NCBI GenBank assembly: GCA_937928385.1
Contig: CALEZD010000101.1
Coordinates: forward strand, 1 to 26,272
DNA: 26,272 nt
Direction of reading: 5' to 3'
Source of the DNA: an uncultured Bacteroidota bacterium
Lineage (GTDB): Bacteria > Bacteroidota > Bacteroidia > Chitinophagales > Chitinophagaceae
Shown here piece after piece: positions 6,446 to 14,723 of this stretch. Numbering within the stretch: the stretch's first letter is position 1; each line of letters starts with the position of its first letter. The translations under genes were made by a program, and so were the position numbers. The notes beneath the pieces are model-generated. The model saw only the letters and a program-made list of their open reading frames with translations. It made no database searches and had not been told where the DNA came from.

Positions 6446-8404
6446 ATGAGATTGGTGCTGATAGCCTGTTTGTTATTGTACTCTTTACCTGCCTATACTC
6501 AATCCCTAATGGGTGCGGATGAATGTATTGCAGGTAAGATGCAACAATACAGGCAAAGCGCAAAACCCACAGTAGCGTCCCCCGAGGAGAATAAATATGA
6601 TGTGCAGCACGTGCACCTGGATATTGCTATGGACAACCAGTCGGTAGCCATATCCGGCAGGGCGGTTACTACGGCAAAAGTGTTGGAGAACAATTTTACC
6701 CTCTACGTATTCGAGCTGAACAGGCGCCTCACCGTAGACTCAGTCCTCATCAACGGGCTAAAGGCTAATATTGAAAGGGAGGATGATATTGTAAATGTGT
6801 TCATGCCTATGCTATTGCATAGGGGAGCTGTGTTTGCCGCAACGGTATATTATCACGGCTTGCCGGAAACGGGAACTGTATTTACATTCCAGAGTGGTAT
6901 GAACAATGAGGAAGCGGGGGAATGGAACAGCAGGGTAACTTATTCACTCAGCGAACCCTATTATTCCAAAGATTGGTGGCCTTGTAAACAATCTTTGCAG
7001 GATAAAATTGATTCAGCAGATATATGGATAACAGTACCTGACAGCCTGAAAGCTGGTAGCAATGGCTTGTTACAACGCATAACACCACTACACGGCAACA
7101 AAAGCAGGTACGAGTGGAAGACAAATTATTCCACTGCATACTACTTGTTGTCTGTGGCGATAGGTAATTATGTGGACTACTCATTTACAACACAGTTGCC
7201 CGGAGGCGAAAGCGTACTGGTGCAGAATTATGTGTACAACCACCCCAACCTGATGAACGTCTATAAGGACGGCATAGATTCTACAGGTGAAATGCTTTCC
7301 TTCTTTTCTGAATTATTCGGCAATTATCCTTTTCACAAGGAGAAGTACGGACACTGCATGGCCCCTGTATTTGGTGGCATGGAGCACCAGACCATGACTA
7401 CCTTGCAACATTTCAGGTACCCGTTGGTGGTGCACGAGTTGGCGCATCAGTGGTTTGGCGACCATGTTACCTGCGCTACCTGGCGCGATATATGGATCAA
7501 CGAAGGCTTCGCCTCTTATGCTGAATACCTGTTTACTGAACGGTACAGGGATGAACAAACCGCCTACAATTATATGCAGCGTGTGCATGAACGTATTTTC
7601 AGCGATACCAATACCGGTGGTAGTATATACCTGCCGGAAAATGATACTACCAATCCATACAGGATATTTGACGGACGCCTGTCTTACCTCAAGCCGTCTG
7701 CTGTGCTGCACACGCTTAGGTATTACATCAACGACGACAAAGTATTCTTCTTTATACTCAAAACCTTTTTGGGCAGGTACGCTAACGGTAATGCCGGTAC
7801 AGAGGATTTTAAACAGACTGCAGAAGAACTTTCAGGCATTGACCTTGACAGGTTTTTTGCACAATGGATATACGGTGAGGGCTATCCTGTTTATGACATC
7901 AGGTGGAATTACACCGCTGGCAAATTATTACTGGCCATACAGCAGCAAGGTACCAACCCGGAATCGGTACCATACTTTGACATCCCCGTAGAAATCAAAC
8001 TGCTTTCGCGCACGGGCGATACCACCATCAGGCTGGGCAGTGGCATGACACAATCTACCTATATGGAGATGGACAGGGTGGTAGATGATATTATCTTTGA
8101 CCCGCGCAATACTATATTGGACCTAGCAACTGTAAGCAGGGATTATTCATTGGGCATCAGTCATCCTGCAGAAGGCTTATTTGTATATCCTAATCCCGCA
8201 ACAGAAGCATGGTATATAGTCAATGCGAAAGCAGGTGACGAACTGGTACTGGCGGATATGAATGGTAGAACAGTATGGAGCAAAAAAATGACAAATGATT
8301 TGGGAGCATCTATACCTGCCGGTGGATTGGCGCGGGGAGTATACATCCTGCACGTAACGAATGGAGGAAATAAATTAACTTCAAAGAAATTAATACGATT
8401 ATAA
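6446..8404 (+). CDS. Secreted M1-family metallopeptidase with T9SS tail (copy 1)
   Basis: This is a 652-residue zinc aminopeptidase of family M1, which removes N-terminal residues from peptides. The order is: signal peptide (1-18, ending AYTQ), an N-terminal beta-sandwich (about 45-240), then the catalytic domain. That domain has the exopeptidase loop GGMEH at 310-314, the zinc site HELAH at 330-334 and the third ligand Glu353 in NEGF, giving HExxH-x18-E. A T9SS type A sorting domain covers about 580-652 (VYPNP...RGVYILHV...KKLIRL), so it should be exported through T9SS. The canonical GAMEN/GGMEN loop is GGMEH here. A TAACTTTA box lies only five bases before the ATG, so the message may be nearly leaderless. 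Twelve bases separate it from a paralogue. Confidence 0.92.
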   Translation: MRLVLIACLLLYSLPAYTQSLMGADECIAGKMQQYRQSAKPTVASPEENKYDVQHVHLDIAMDNQSVAISGRAVTTAKVLENNFTLYVFELNRRLTVDSVLINGLKANIEREDDIVNVFMPMLLHRGAVFAATVYYHGLPETGTVFTFQSGMNNEEAGEWNSRVTYSLSEPYYSKDWWPCKQSLQDKIDSADIWITVPDSLKAGSNGLLQRITPLHGNKSRYEWKTNYSTAYYLLSVAIGNYVDYSFTTQLPGGESVLVQNYVYNHPNLMNVYKDGIDSTGEMLSFFSELFGNYPFHKEKYGHCMAPVFGGMEHQTMTTLQHFRYPLVVHELAHQWFGDHVTCATWRDIWINEGFASYAEYLFTERYRDEQTAYNYMQRVHERIFSDTNTGGSIYLPENDTTNPYRIFDGRLSYLKPSAVLHTLRYYINDDKVFFFILKTFLGRYANGNAGTEDFKQTAEELSGIDLDRFFAQWIYGEGYPVYDIRWNYTAGKLLLAIQQQGTNPESVPYFDIPVEIKLLSRTGDTTIRLGSGMTQSTYMEMDRVVDDIIFDPRNTILDLATVSRDYSLGISHPAEGLFVYPNPATEAWYIVNAKAGDELVLADMNGRTVWSKKMTNDLGASIPAGGLARGVYILHVTNGGNKLTSKKLIRL

Positions 8405-8416
8405 AATACATATAGC

Positions 8417-10360
8417 ATGAGACTTCAGTTGATGACCATCCTGTCTTTGATAACTCTTGTAACAACCAATAGTTATGCTAACTACTGCTCCGGCAGCAAC
8501 AGCCGGGCGCAGCATAAGACAACCGTTGCGACGCCGGAAGAGAATGACTATGATGTAAAGGGGCTGAAATTCAACCTTTCGCTTACAAATACTTCTACAT
8601 ACGTAAGCGGCGATGTCACCACTTATGCCACTACCAATATTGCCAACTTTGGCCTGTACGCCTTCGAGCTGCACAATGCAATGACCATAGACTCGCTGAA
8701 GATAAACGGACAACTGAATACAAACATAACTACTACGGGTGCTATCAGGAAAGTGACATTAAATACCCCGTTGGCCGTGAATACCGACTTTATTGTACAG
8801 GTATATTATCACGGCACAGCACCGGGCGGTAACGGCCAGTTCTTTACAGGTGGCCTGCACAATATTAGCTTGCCCTCGGGCACCAAATTGATGTATTCCC
8901 TCAGCGATGACTTGTTTGCTGACGACTGGTGGCCCTGTAAGCAATCTATACAGGATAAGATTGACTCTGTGAGTATGTGGCTGACCGTGGATGATACACT
9001 GAAAGCAGGCAGTAACGGGTTGCTGAAGAACACAACTCCTTTGCCGGGTAATAAACTCCGCTATGAATGGAAAACCAATTACCCGATAGACTACTATCTT
9101 ATATGCGTAGCTGTAGCACCCTACAAAGAATACAGCTACTATATGCACTTTACCGATGGTAGTAATGATTCTATGCTGGTACAAAACTACTACTATGACA
9201 GTGCCACATTTTTCACACCTAATGCCCAATCGCTACTGGACAGCACGGGTATTATGATAGACCATTTTTCGAAGGTATTTGGCAAATATCCATTCCACGA
9301 AGAAAAGTATGGCCACTGCATGACCATACTTTCAGGCGGTATGGAGCACCAGACCATGACCTTTATGAGCACGCCCAACATCCGCACCACACTCATAGCG
9401 CACGAGCTGGCACACCAGTGGTGGGGCAATAGTGTGACCTATGGCAAGTGGGAAGATATATGGCTGAGCGAGGGTATGGCTACTTATACCGAGCAGCTTT
9501 TCCTGGAACAGTTTTGGGGTAATGCGGCTGCAAAGGCAACACGTACAGCTGTGTTCAACCAGGTGATGAGTCAACCCGGCGGCAGCGTATGGGTAAATGA
9601 CACCACGAACGTGAACAGGATATTCGACGGCAGGTTGACTTATAATAAAGGTGCTGCCGTGGCACATATGCTGCGCTATCTCGCTCCAAAGGACAGTCTT
9701 TATTTCGCAGGCCTGAGGGCATACCAACAGCAATATAAGTACGGCACTGCTGTTACTGCTGACCTTCAGCAAGTCATGGCGCAAACCTATGGCAAACCAC
9801 TGGACAGCTTTTTCAGACAGTGGATATACGGACAGGGTTACCCGCTGTTTTCTGTGAAGTGGGCGCAATACCTGGGCATGACACTGCTTAAGGTAACGCA
9901 GACTACTTCCCACCCTTCTGTAAGGGCGTTTAATATACCACTGCAAGTAAAACTGATATCAGGCAGTGTCGACACTACCATCACAATCAATATTACTGAT
10001 ACCACCAACTATATCAATCTGTTGTGGTACCCTTTAATAACAAGTGTAGTGGTAGACCCGGAAGATCATGTTGTCAACAAGACAGGCGCTACTCAATACG
10101 ACCCCAGCCTGTTATCAGTAGGTGATGCAGTATTACAAGAACCTGCGATTTACCCCAACCCCGCATCAGAAGGGTGGTATGTAGACAACCTGCAGCCGGG
10201 TGCTGTATTGCAACTATTCGATATTAATGGAAGACGTATATGGAACGCCACCTCAAGTGGACAAGTGCATATACCGGCTACTAATTTACCCGCAGGCTGT
10301 TACCTGCTGGAAGTCCGGTCTTTGGCTGGTAACAAGACGCATTATAAACTGCTGAAATAA
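8417..10360 (+). CDS. Secreted M1-family metallopeptidase with T9SS tail (copy 2)
   Basis: This is a 647-residue paralogue of the preceding gene with the same architecture. It has a signal peptide (1-21), beta-sandwich, GGMEHQTM loop, HELAH zinc site at 329-333 and Glu352 in SEGM. A T9SS sorting domain runs from about 578 (IYPNPASEG) to the end (KLLK). Many blocks are shared with copy 1 (WWPCKQS, QDKIDS, KAGSNGLL, FGKYPFHEEKYGHCM against FGNYPFHKEKYGHCM), so a tandem duplication is the simplest origin. The S1-facing segment after the zinc site differs (HQWWGNSVTYGKWED against HQWFGDHVTCATWRD), which suggests a changed substrate preference. The 12-base gap implies co-transcription with copy 1. 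Confidence 0.92.
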   Translation: MRLQLMTILSLITLVTTNSYANYCSGSNSRAQHKTTVATPEENDYDVKGLKFNLSLTNTSTYVSGDVTTYATTNIANFGLYAFELHNAMTIDSLKINGQLNTNITTTGAIRKVTLNTPLAVNTDFIVQVYYHGTAPGGNGQFFTGGLHNISLPSGTKLMYSLSDDLFADDWWPCKQSIQDKIDSVSMWLTVDDTLKAGSNGLLKNTTPLPGNKLRYEWKTNYPIDYYLICVAVAPYKEYSYYMHFTDGSNDSMLVQNYYYDSATFFTPNAQSLLDSTGIMIDHFSKVFGKYPFHEEKYGHCMTILSGGMEHQTMTFMSTPNIRTTLIAHELAHQWWGNSVTYGKWEDIWLSEGMATYTEQLFLEQFWGNAAAKATRTAVFNQVMSQPGGSVWVNDTTNVNRIFDGRLTYNKGAAVAHMLRYLAPKDSLYFAGLRAYQQQYKYGTAVTADLQQVMAQTYGKPLDSFFRQWIYGQGYPLFSVKWAQYLGMTLLKVTQTTSHPSVRAFNIPLQVKLISGSVDTTITINITDTTNYINLLWYPLITSVVVDPEDHVVNKTGATQYDPSLLSVGDAVLQEPAIYPNPASEGWYVDNLQPGAVLQLFDINGRRIWNATSSGQVHIPATNLPAGCYLLEVRSLAGNKTHYKLLK

Positions 10361-10388
10361 TATAACCGCTAAAACTGTACAGGTTATA
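10361..10388. repeat. Short inverted repeat after the M1 operon
   Basis: TATAACC (10361-10367) and GGTTATA (10382-10388) are exact complements separated by 14 bases, directly after the stop codon at 10360. A weak transcription end is possible, but there is no T-run next to it. Confidence 0.3.
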
Positions 10389-10396
10389 ATATATGG

Positions 10397-10404
10397 TATC
10401 TTTG
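10397..10404 (+). promoter_or_regulatory. -7 promoter box for the TerC-family gene
   Basis: TATCTTTG matches TAnnTTTG exactly and is 45 bases before the ATG at 10450. The leader of about 40 bases is longer than for most genes here. I looked in it for a manganese (yybP-ykoY) riboswitch and saw none; it is too short for one. Confidence 0.55.
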
Positions 10405-10449
10405 CCCTGTTTTTTTGAAAAGAACCCGCCGTCAAAGTAGTGCTCAGCA

Positions 10450-11301
10450 ATGGATAATCTTCAGGAACTATTTCAACAGATAATTGATAAACCCGTCCCT
10501 TCGCTCACTGTTATTCTCAACCTGATACTGATAGAGAGCCTGCTGTCTGTTGACAACGCCGCCGTGCTGGCCACTATGGTGCTGGACTTGCCCAAAGACC
10601 AGCGTAAGAAAGCCCTTAAATATGGTATCATAGGCGCCTATGTATTCCGGGGTATATGCCTGTTGTTTGCTGCAATGCTTATACAGATATGGTGGTTTAA
10701 ACCCGTAGGTGGTATCTACCTGCTGGTACTGGCCATCAAATACTTCTTCACCAAAAAGAAAGTAGAAGACCCCCAAACCATAGCCGAAGAACTGGAACGC
10801 AAACAGCGTAGTTGGTTGTACCGCAAGACATTGGGCGCTTTCGGGCCGTTCTGGTCTACCGTGATATTGGTAGAACTTATGGACCTGGCCTTCTCCATCG
10901 ACAATGTAATAGCTGCCAACGCCTATACCAAAAATATTATCCTGATATGGGTAGGCGTGTTTATTGGTATACTGGCCATGCGCTTCGTAGCGCAGGGTTT
11001 TGTACGCCTGATGGAGAAGTACCCCTTCCTGAGTATATGTGCCTATACGGTCATCGGCATACTGGGCCTTAAGCTGACTCTATCTATGGCAGCGCATTTC
11101 TACCCTTGTTCAGAATTTGCGCTTTTCCTGGAAGGGCCGCAGGCTTGCCTGGAATCTCAAGGTAAACACCTGCCGTTGGGCGAACACCCTACCGTATGGG
11201 GAGATATACTTACTTCCATTCTCAGTATCAGTATATTCATTGTACCTGTGCTGACATCTATCCTGTTTAATTTCCCAAAACATCAACGGGAGCAGAAGTA
11301 G
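10450..11301 (+). CDS. TerC-family integral membrane metal transporter
   Basis: This is a 283-residue protein with about seven hydrophobic helices. The two family motifs are present: SVDNAAVLA with Asp35/Asn36 in the second half of TM1, and ELMDLAFSIDN with Glu142, Asp145, Asp151 and Asn152. These acidic residues form the ion site of the TerC/Alx group (LysE superfamily). Members include manganese exporters (Alx, YceF/YkoY relatives) and are linked to tellurite resistance and metal loading of exported proteins. A charged loop lies at about 100-125. Manganese export is the likeliest role but is inferred. Its last 35 bases overlap the convergent porQ gene. Confidence 0.88.
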   Translation: MDNLQELFQQIIDKPVPSLTVILNLILIESLLSVDNAAVLATMVLDLPKDQRKKALKYGIIGAYVFRGICLLFAAMLIQIWWFKPVGGIYLLVLAIKYFFTKKKVEDPQTIAEELERKQRSWLYRKTLGAFGPFWSTVILVELMDLAFSIDNVIAANAYTKNIILIWVGVFIGILAMRFVAQGFVRLMEKYPFLSICAYTVIGILGLKLTLSMAAHFYPCSEFALFLEGPQACLESQGKHLPLGEHPTVWGDILTSILSISIFIVPVLTSILFNFPKHQREQK

Positions 11302-12424
11302 GCGGAATGGAGTAGAATTCCCAGTCGGGGTAGGTGGCTTCCCAATGTATCTTATTGCCCAATTTTCCGATGCCCATTAGTTTATTGAGCGCGATATTCA
11401 GCCCGAACTCGTTGTAAGCACCTGCAATATGATAATGCGAGCGGGCAAAATGCACCTGGAACTTATTCAGGTCGATGCCGACACCGTAGGCAAAGCCTGC
11501 CATACCGGTTTTATCCTTTATCATCAGCTCGGAGCGGCGCAGGTGGTTGTACGATGCGCTGACAAGGAGGCGCTTGCCTATCAGTATTTCAGCACCGAAA
11601 ATAAAGTGCCTGAACAGCTTATCTGTAAAGTAGGTCTTCTGTTTCTCGCTGGTATCTGTATTGCTGAACAGGTTGTTGTTTTCCCTGTCAGCCGGGTTGT
11701 CGTAGCGTATATCCCATTCGTACAGGTGGTGCAGGGTAGCTATCAGGCGGAGTGGTACGTATCTGAACCTCTTGGTGATACCCAACTGCAGGTCGAACGG
11801 CAGGGGCTCGGCGGGGTTGCTGGGGTTGTACTTTTTTAGCATCACACCCATATTTTTAGCTACAGCGCCTATGGTTATCATACTGGCTGTATCCATATAA
11901 GTGATGCCCACATCGGCCAGTACGGCATATGCACTTTTATCATACAGCGTTGATTGCGACCATTTCAGCGAAGTACCGTAGCGCCACTTATTGAGGTATT
12001 GGCGGGATGCCCCCAGGGTGATGGCATAATCATTGGCACGGAACTCGCCCATTTGGTTGCCCAGGTTATCCGTCTGCATGAAGTTGCCATAGTTCAGATA
12101 TTGCACGCCTAGCGCGAATGATGTTTCCAGCTTAGGGATATGGTAACCATAGTTGAGGTTGGCGATGCTGATGCCTGAGTAATAGGCATTGAAATTAAGC
12201 CCCAGGTTGTTGTGCAGGCCCGGGCGCATCAGCGATGGGTTTTGCAGGGCGAAGCTGATATCCTTATCGGGGTTGGAGACGTTTATGCCGCCCAGTGCCG
12301 TGATATGCGGTGCATTGGGCAGCCTCAGGTACTCCATAGCCCTTTGCCCGCCTGTTACCTGTGCTATGGCGGGTAAGGCTGTGAAACATGTAAGGCTAAT
12401 ACCGGTAAGGATTTTTTTCAGCAT
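11267..12424 (-). CDS. porQ: Type IX secretion system protein PorQ
   Basis: This is a 385-residue predicted outer-membrane beta-barrel. The signal peptide ends near residue 21 (LPAIAQ). The early motif GGQRAMEYLRLPNAPHITALGG, then VSNPDKDISFALQNPSLM, is the characteristic PorQ start. Repeated amphipathic strands with alternating hydrophobic residues run to about 345. PorQ belongs to the PorQ-PorU-PorV-PorZ attachment complex that processes T9SS cargo at the cell surface. The window also holds three cargo tails. The gene lies 50 bases downstream of fabI on the same strand and may be co-transcribed. Its 3' end overlaps the TerC-family gene by 35 bases. Confidence 0.85.
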   Translation of the reverse strand: MLKKILTGISLTCFTALPAIAQVTGGQRAMEYLRLPNAPHITALGGINVSNPDKDISFALQNPSLMRPGLHNNLGLNFNAYYSGISIANLNYGYHIPKLETSFALGVQYLNYGNFMQTDNLGNQMGEFRANDYAITLGASRQYLNKWRYGTSLKWSQSTLYDKSAYAVLADVGITYMDTASMITIGAVAKNMGVMLKKYNPSNPAEPLPFDLQLGITKRFRYVPLRLIATLHHLYEWDIRYDNPADRENNNLFSNTDTSEKQKTYFTDKLFRHFIFGAEILIGKRLLVSASYNHLRRSELMIKDKTGMAGFAYGVGIDLNKFQVHFARSHYHIAGAYNEFGLNIALNKLMGIGKLGNKIHWEATYPDWEFYSIPPTSAPVDVLGN

Positions 12425-12474
12425 ATATCATTAACGTCTTGCAGTGCGGGAATATTGCCGCCGCACAATGGTTT

Positions 12475-13311
12475 TTAACTACCCGAAACCCCCGCGGCTT
12501 TCTGCATTTCTTCTACTATCGCCTGGCTGACACCCGTGTTGGAGAAGCCCCCGTCGTGAAACAGGTTTTGCATGGTTACCATACGTGTCAGGTCGCTGAA
12601 CAGGGATACACAATAATTGGCGCAGTCGTCGGAGGAGGCATTGCCCAGCGGCGACATTTTATTGGCATATTCAAAGAAGGCATCGAAACCCGAAACCCCC
12701 GAGCCTGCGGTAGTAACCGTGGGCGACTGTGAAATAGTGTTCACCCTTACCTTTTTGGCGAAGCCGTAGTGGTAGCCAAAGCTGCGGGCTATGCTTTCCA
12801 TCAGCGCCTTGGCCTCAGCCATATCATTGTAGCCGGGGAAGGTGCGCTGCGCAGCGATGTATGTTAGCGCCACTACAGAACCCCATTCTTTCACGGCATC
12901 CAGCTTCATGCAGCTCTGCAGCAGCTTGTGCAGCGACAGGGCCGATATATCCAATGTCTTCTGAAAGTTATCGTAATTGGTATCGGTATAAGGTATGGCC
13001 TTGCGCACGTTGGGCGACATACCTATGGAGTGCAGTACAAAGTCCAGCTTGCCACCCAGTATTTCCATGCTTTTGTTCAGCAGGTTTTCCAGGTCTTCTA
13101 TAGATGTAGCATCGGCGGGTATTACCTGCGCGTTGTTGCACTGTTTTGCCAGTTCGTTGATCTTGCCCATGCGCAGTGCGATGGGTGCGTTGGTCAATAC
13201 TATTTCCCCTCCTTCTTCGCACACGCGCAGGGCTGTTTTCCATGCGATGGAACGCTCGTCTAACGCGCCGAAGATGATACCTTTTTTACCTTTTAACAAT
13301 TGATACGCCAT
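12475..13311 (-). CDS. fabI: Enoyl-[acyl-carrier-protein] reductase (NADH), FabI
   Basis: This is a 278-residue SDR-fold enzyme that reduces trans-2-enoyl-ACP in the last step of each fatty-acid elongation cycle. The N-terminal nucleotide site has GIIFGALDERSIAW in the FabI style rather than the TGxxxGIG of ordinary SDRs. HSIGMSP lies at 94-100. The catalytic pair is Tyr161 and Lys168 in PGYNDMAEAK (Y-x6-K), with the partner Tyr151 ten residues earlier. This is the FabI layout (Tyr146/Tyr156/Lys163 in E. coli). The C-terminal extension of about 15 residues (VEEMQKAAGVSGS) is somewhat long. It starts from ATG 13311; porQ follows 50 bases downstream. Confidence 0.93.
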   Translation of the reverse strand: MAYQLLKGKKGIIFGALDERSIAWKTALRVCEEGGEIVLTNAPIALRMGKINELAKQCNNAQVIPADATSIEDLENLLNKSMEILGGKLDFVLHSIGMSPNVRKAIPYTDTNYDNFQKTLDISALSLHKLLQSCMKLDAVKEWGSVVALTYIAAQRTFPGYNDMAEAKALMESIARSFGYHYGFAKKVRVNTISQSPTVTTAGSGVSGFDAFFEYANKMSPLGNASSDDCANYCVSLFSDLTRMVTMQNLFHDGGFSNTGVSQAIVEEMQKAAGVSGS

Positions 13312-13444
13312 AACCGGTCTTGATTTAAAGTATTACAGTTGGTAAAAGTAGAAAAAAATGCAAAGCTTTGAACAGGTTGCATATTAGTAATTTTCATATA
13401 GTGATTGATTTTCACCGCCTTGGCGGGACAGGTGTTGCCAAAGT

Positions 13445-13532
13445 GATGCCAATATTTACGTCTTTTCAATTGCGTCATCGAGCTCACTGCGTTCGGTTGA
13501 TGCCAGAAAAATGAAATAAAATCCGCACAAAT
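13445..13532. repeat. Direct repeat 1, copy 1
   Basis: This 88-base unit begins GATGCCAATATTTA and ends CACAAAT. It matches 13686-13775 with about five base changes and one 2-base length change in an A-run. On the minus strand the unit reads as the end of an open frame (TERSELDDAIEKT then stop). That peptide is identical in both copies, and the base change in its last codon (ACG/ACA) is silent. Confidence 0.8.
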
Positions 13533-13626
13533 GGAATTTGTTGCAAAATGTTGTCAAATATTGCTTTTCTGAATTGCAACAATTTTACTTTGTTCCGTTT
13601 TGATGCCACAGGTAATTCCCCCTATC

Positions 13627-13638
13627 CCCCTAAAGGGG
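13627..13638. repeat. CCCCTAAAGGGG palindrome
   Basis: A short palindrome sits within a wider arrangement AATTCCCC...GGGGAGATTAATT (about 13613-13646). Similar C-run/G-run palindromes occur as scattered intergenic sequences in Bacteroidota genomes. No function is known to me. Confidence 0.5.
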
Positions 13639-13685
13639 AGATTAATTTTGCAGGATATTTATTTGATTCAAAAATGTTCCATTTT

Positions 13686-13775
13686 GATGCCAATATTTAT
13701 GTCTTTTCAATTGCGTCATCGAGCTCACTGCGTTCGGTTGTTGCCAAAAAAATGAAATAAAAAATCCTCACAAAT
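13686..13775. repeat. Direct repeat 1, copy 2
   Basis: This is the 90-base partner of 13445-13532, in the same orientation, 241 bases to the right. Eleven further bases at its left (TGTTCCATTTT) are shared with a third, partial occurrence at 13591-13608. The family therefore has variable boundaries. Confidence 0.8.
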
Positions 13776-13912
13776 AGTTTTCATGACAATACCTCAAAGA
13801 GCGGCACAGGGATATTAACACCCTGATATTCATATCAAATATACGAAAAAATGAGTGAATTAGGAATTAAAATACTGTGTATTGATCCTTACACTCCCAA
13901 GCGTCATCGCGA

Positions 13913-14025
13913 GGTACGACGCGATCTCGCGCTAACAGGGGATTTTATATGCAGGTCTTAAGACAGTCCGCAAGCCCGGAGACTTAACTCCGCCAGGACG
14001 TAGACGGAGGCTACGTCCAACGGGA
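13913..14025. repeat. Hairpin-bearing direct repeat 2, left copy (A)
   Basis: This unit begins GGTACGACGCGATCTCGC and ends CCAACGGGA. It contains CGGAG-ACTTAA-CTCCG and a perfect 8-bp hairpin GGACGTAG-ACGGAGG-CTACGTCC (about 13996-14018). It lies 41 bases before the start of the lipoprotein gene at 14067. A related copy begins at 14724, directly after that gene. Just before it, GCGTCATCGCGAGG (13901-13914) is partly complementary to the unit's start (CGCGATCTCGCG). Confidence 0.8.
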
Positions 14026-14066
14026 AGGGCATTAGCGGATAATTATGTAGTTTTAAATCCGTGTTT

Positions 14067-14723
14067 ATGAAAAATTCTGGTCTCCATATTGCCATTATTC
14101 TCATTCTTATGCTTGCTACCTCCTGCAGCAAAATATTAATCATCACATATGGTATCAAGGAGGCGAAGGTCGTTACCGATGAGCAAATATCATTGTATGC
14201 TAAGGAACACGGTTTTGATACATTGAATATCTATAGCCTGAGTACTGATTACAAACAGTTTTTTACAGATACTAATAGCTTAATAACCGGTACGTCGCAA
14301 AAAATATGCATGACTGATAATCTGAAATACAGATTGAGCCAGCCACTGCAATATTTGCTTTTTGACAAGGATGGCCACCTGCTGGTGCACAGCACAAACT
14401 GCCACGCCGGGGGATTTCCCAACCTGAAATGGAACAAGGATGGAGCATTTGAACAGTTTCCGCCTATACCGCTATCGGATGTAGATTCTTCCTTTGAGTT
14501 TAAAACCATGCTGCCATATTTCACGCCGGTTGCTGCCAAGCCGCTATCCGACTCAACAGATTATACTTGTGTAGTGTTCTGGAATAAATTTATGGGCCGG
14601 CAGAGTACCAGGCTTGTAAAATATGTGCAGCGTAATCTTGAAATCCCGGCGAGGAAGAACACCGCAATCAATGTATTGCTAGTGAATGATGATAATTATT
14701 TTGCAGAAGGAGATATGCAATAG
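14067..14723 (+). CDS. Unknown lipoprotein flanked by repeats
   Basis: This is a 218-residue protein from ATG 14067 (a GTG at 14061 is also in frame). The N-terminus is a lipoprotein signal (hydrophobic IAIILILMLATSC; Cys about 20), so it is probably membrane-anchored. The mature region alternates predicted helix and strand: QYLLFDKDGHLL in the middle, then YTCVVFWNKFMGRQSTRLVKYVQRNLE and NVLLVNDDNYF near the end. The last block recalls a thioredoxin-like beta-alpha-beta, but there is no CxxC, so redox function is not supported. I do not recognise a named family. It is bracketed by two ~113-base repeats, and its stop codon directly adjoins the right copy. It may be a transferred or repeat-mobilised gene. 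Confidence 0.7.
   Translation: MKNSGLHIAIILILMLATSCSKILIITYGIKEAKVVTDEQISLYAKEHGFDTLNIYSLSTDYKQFFTDTNSLITGTSQKICMTDNLKYRLSQPLQYLLFDKDGHLLVHSTNCHAGGFPNLKWNKDGAFEQFPPIPLSDVDSSFEFKTMLPYFTPVAAKPLSDSTDYTCVVFWNKFMGRQSTRLVKYVQRNLEIPARKNTAINVLLVNDDNYFAEGDMQ

Larger units (their letters stand above)
13312..14066. other. Gene-poor repeat-rich intergenic region
   Basis: There are 755 bases between fabI and the next convincing gene. It contains a CCGCC-TT-GGCGG hairpin (13415-13426) and two ~90-base direct repeats (13445-13532 and 13686-13775). An 18-base motif TGTTCC(G/A)TTTTGATGCCA occurs at 13591-13608 and 13675-13692. A CCCCTAAAGGGG palindrome lies at 13627-13638 and the first hairpin-bearing ~113-base repeat at 13913-14025. 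Short open frames here are translations of repeats and have no support as genes. The low coding content and repeats suggest decayed or mobile DNA. Confidence 0.7.

Noticed and set aside
10361..10449. Manganese (yybP-ykoY) riboswitch before the TerC-family gene
   Set aside because: The leader is about 40 bases after the promoter box, too short for that structure, and the conserved core is not seen.
13548..13760. 70-residue frame in the intergenic region
   Set aside because: It is built from repeat sequence and the CCCCTAAAGGGG palindrome, with no start signal or protein-like composition.
13445..13775. CRISPR array
   Set aside because: There are only two long (~90-base) repeats with a single 150-base gap. 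No regular short repeat/spacer pattern and no cas gene.
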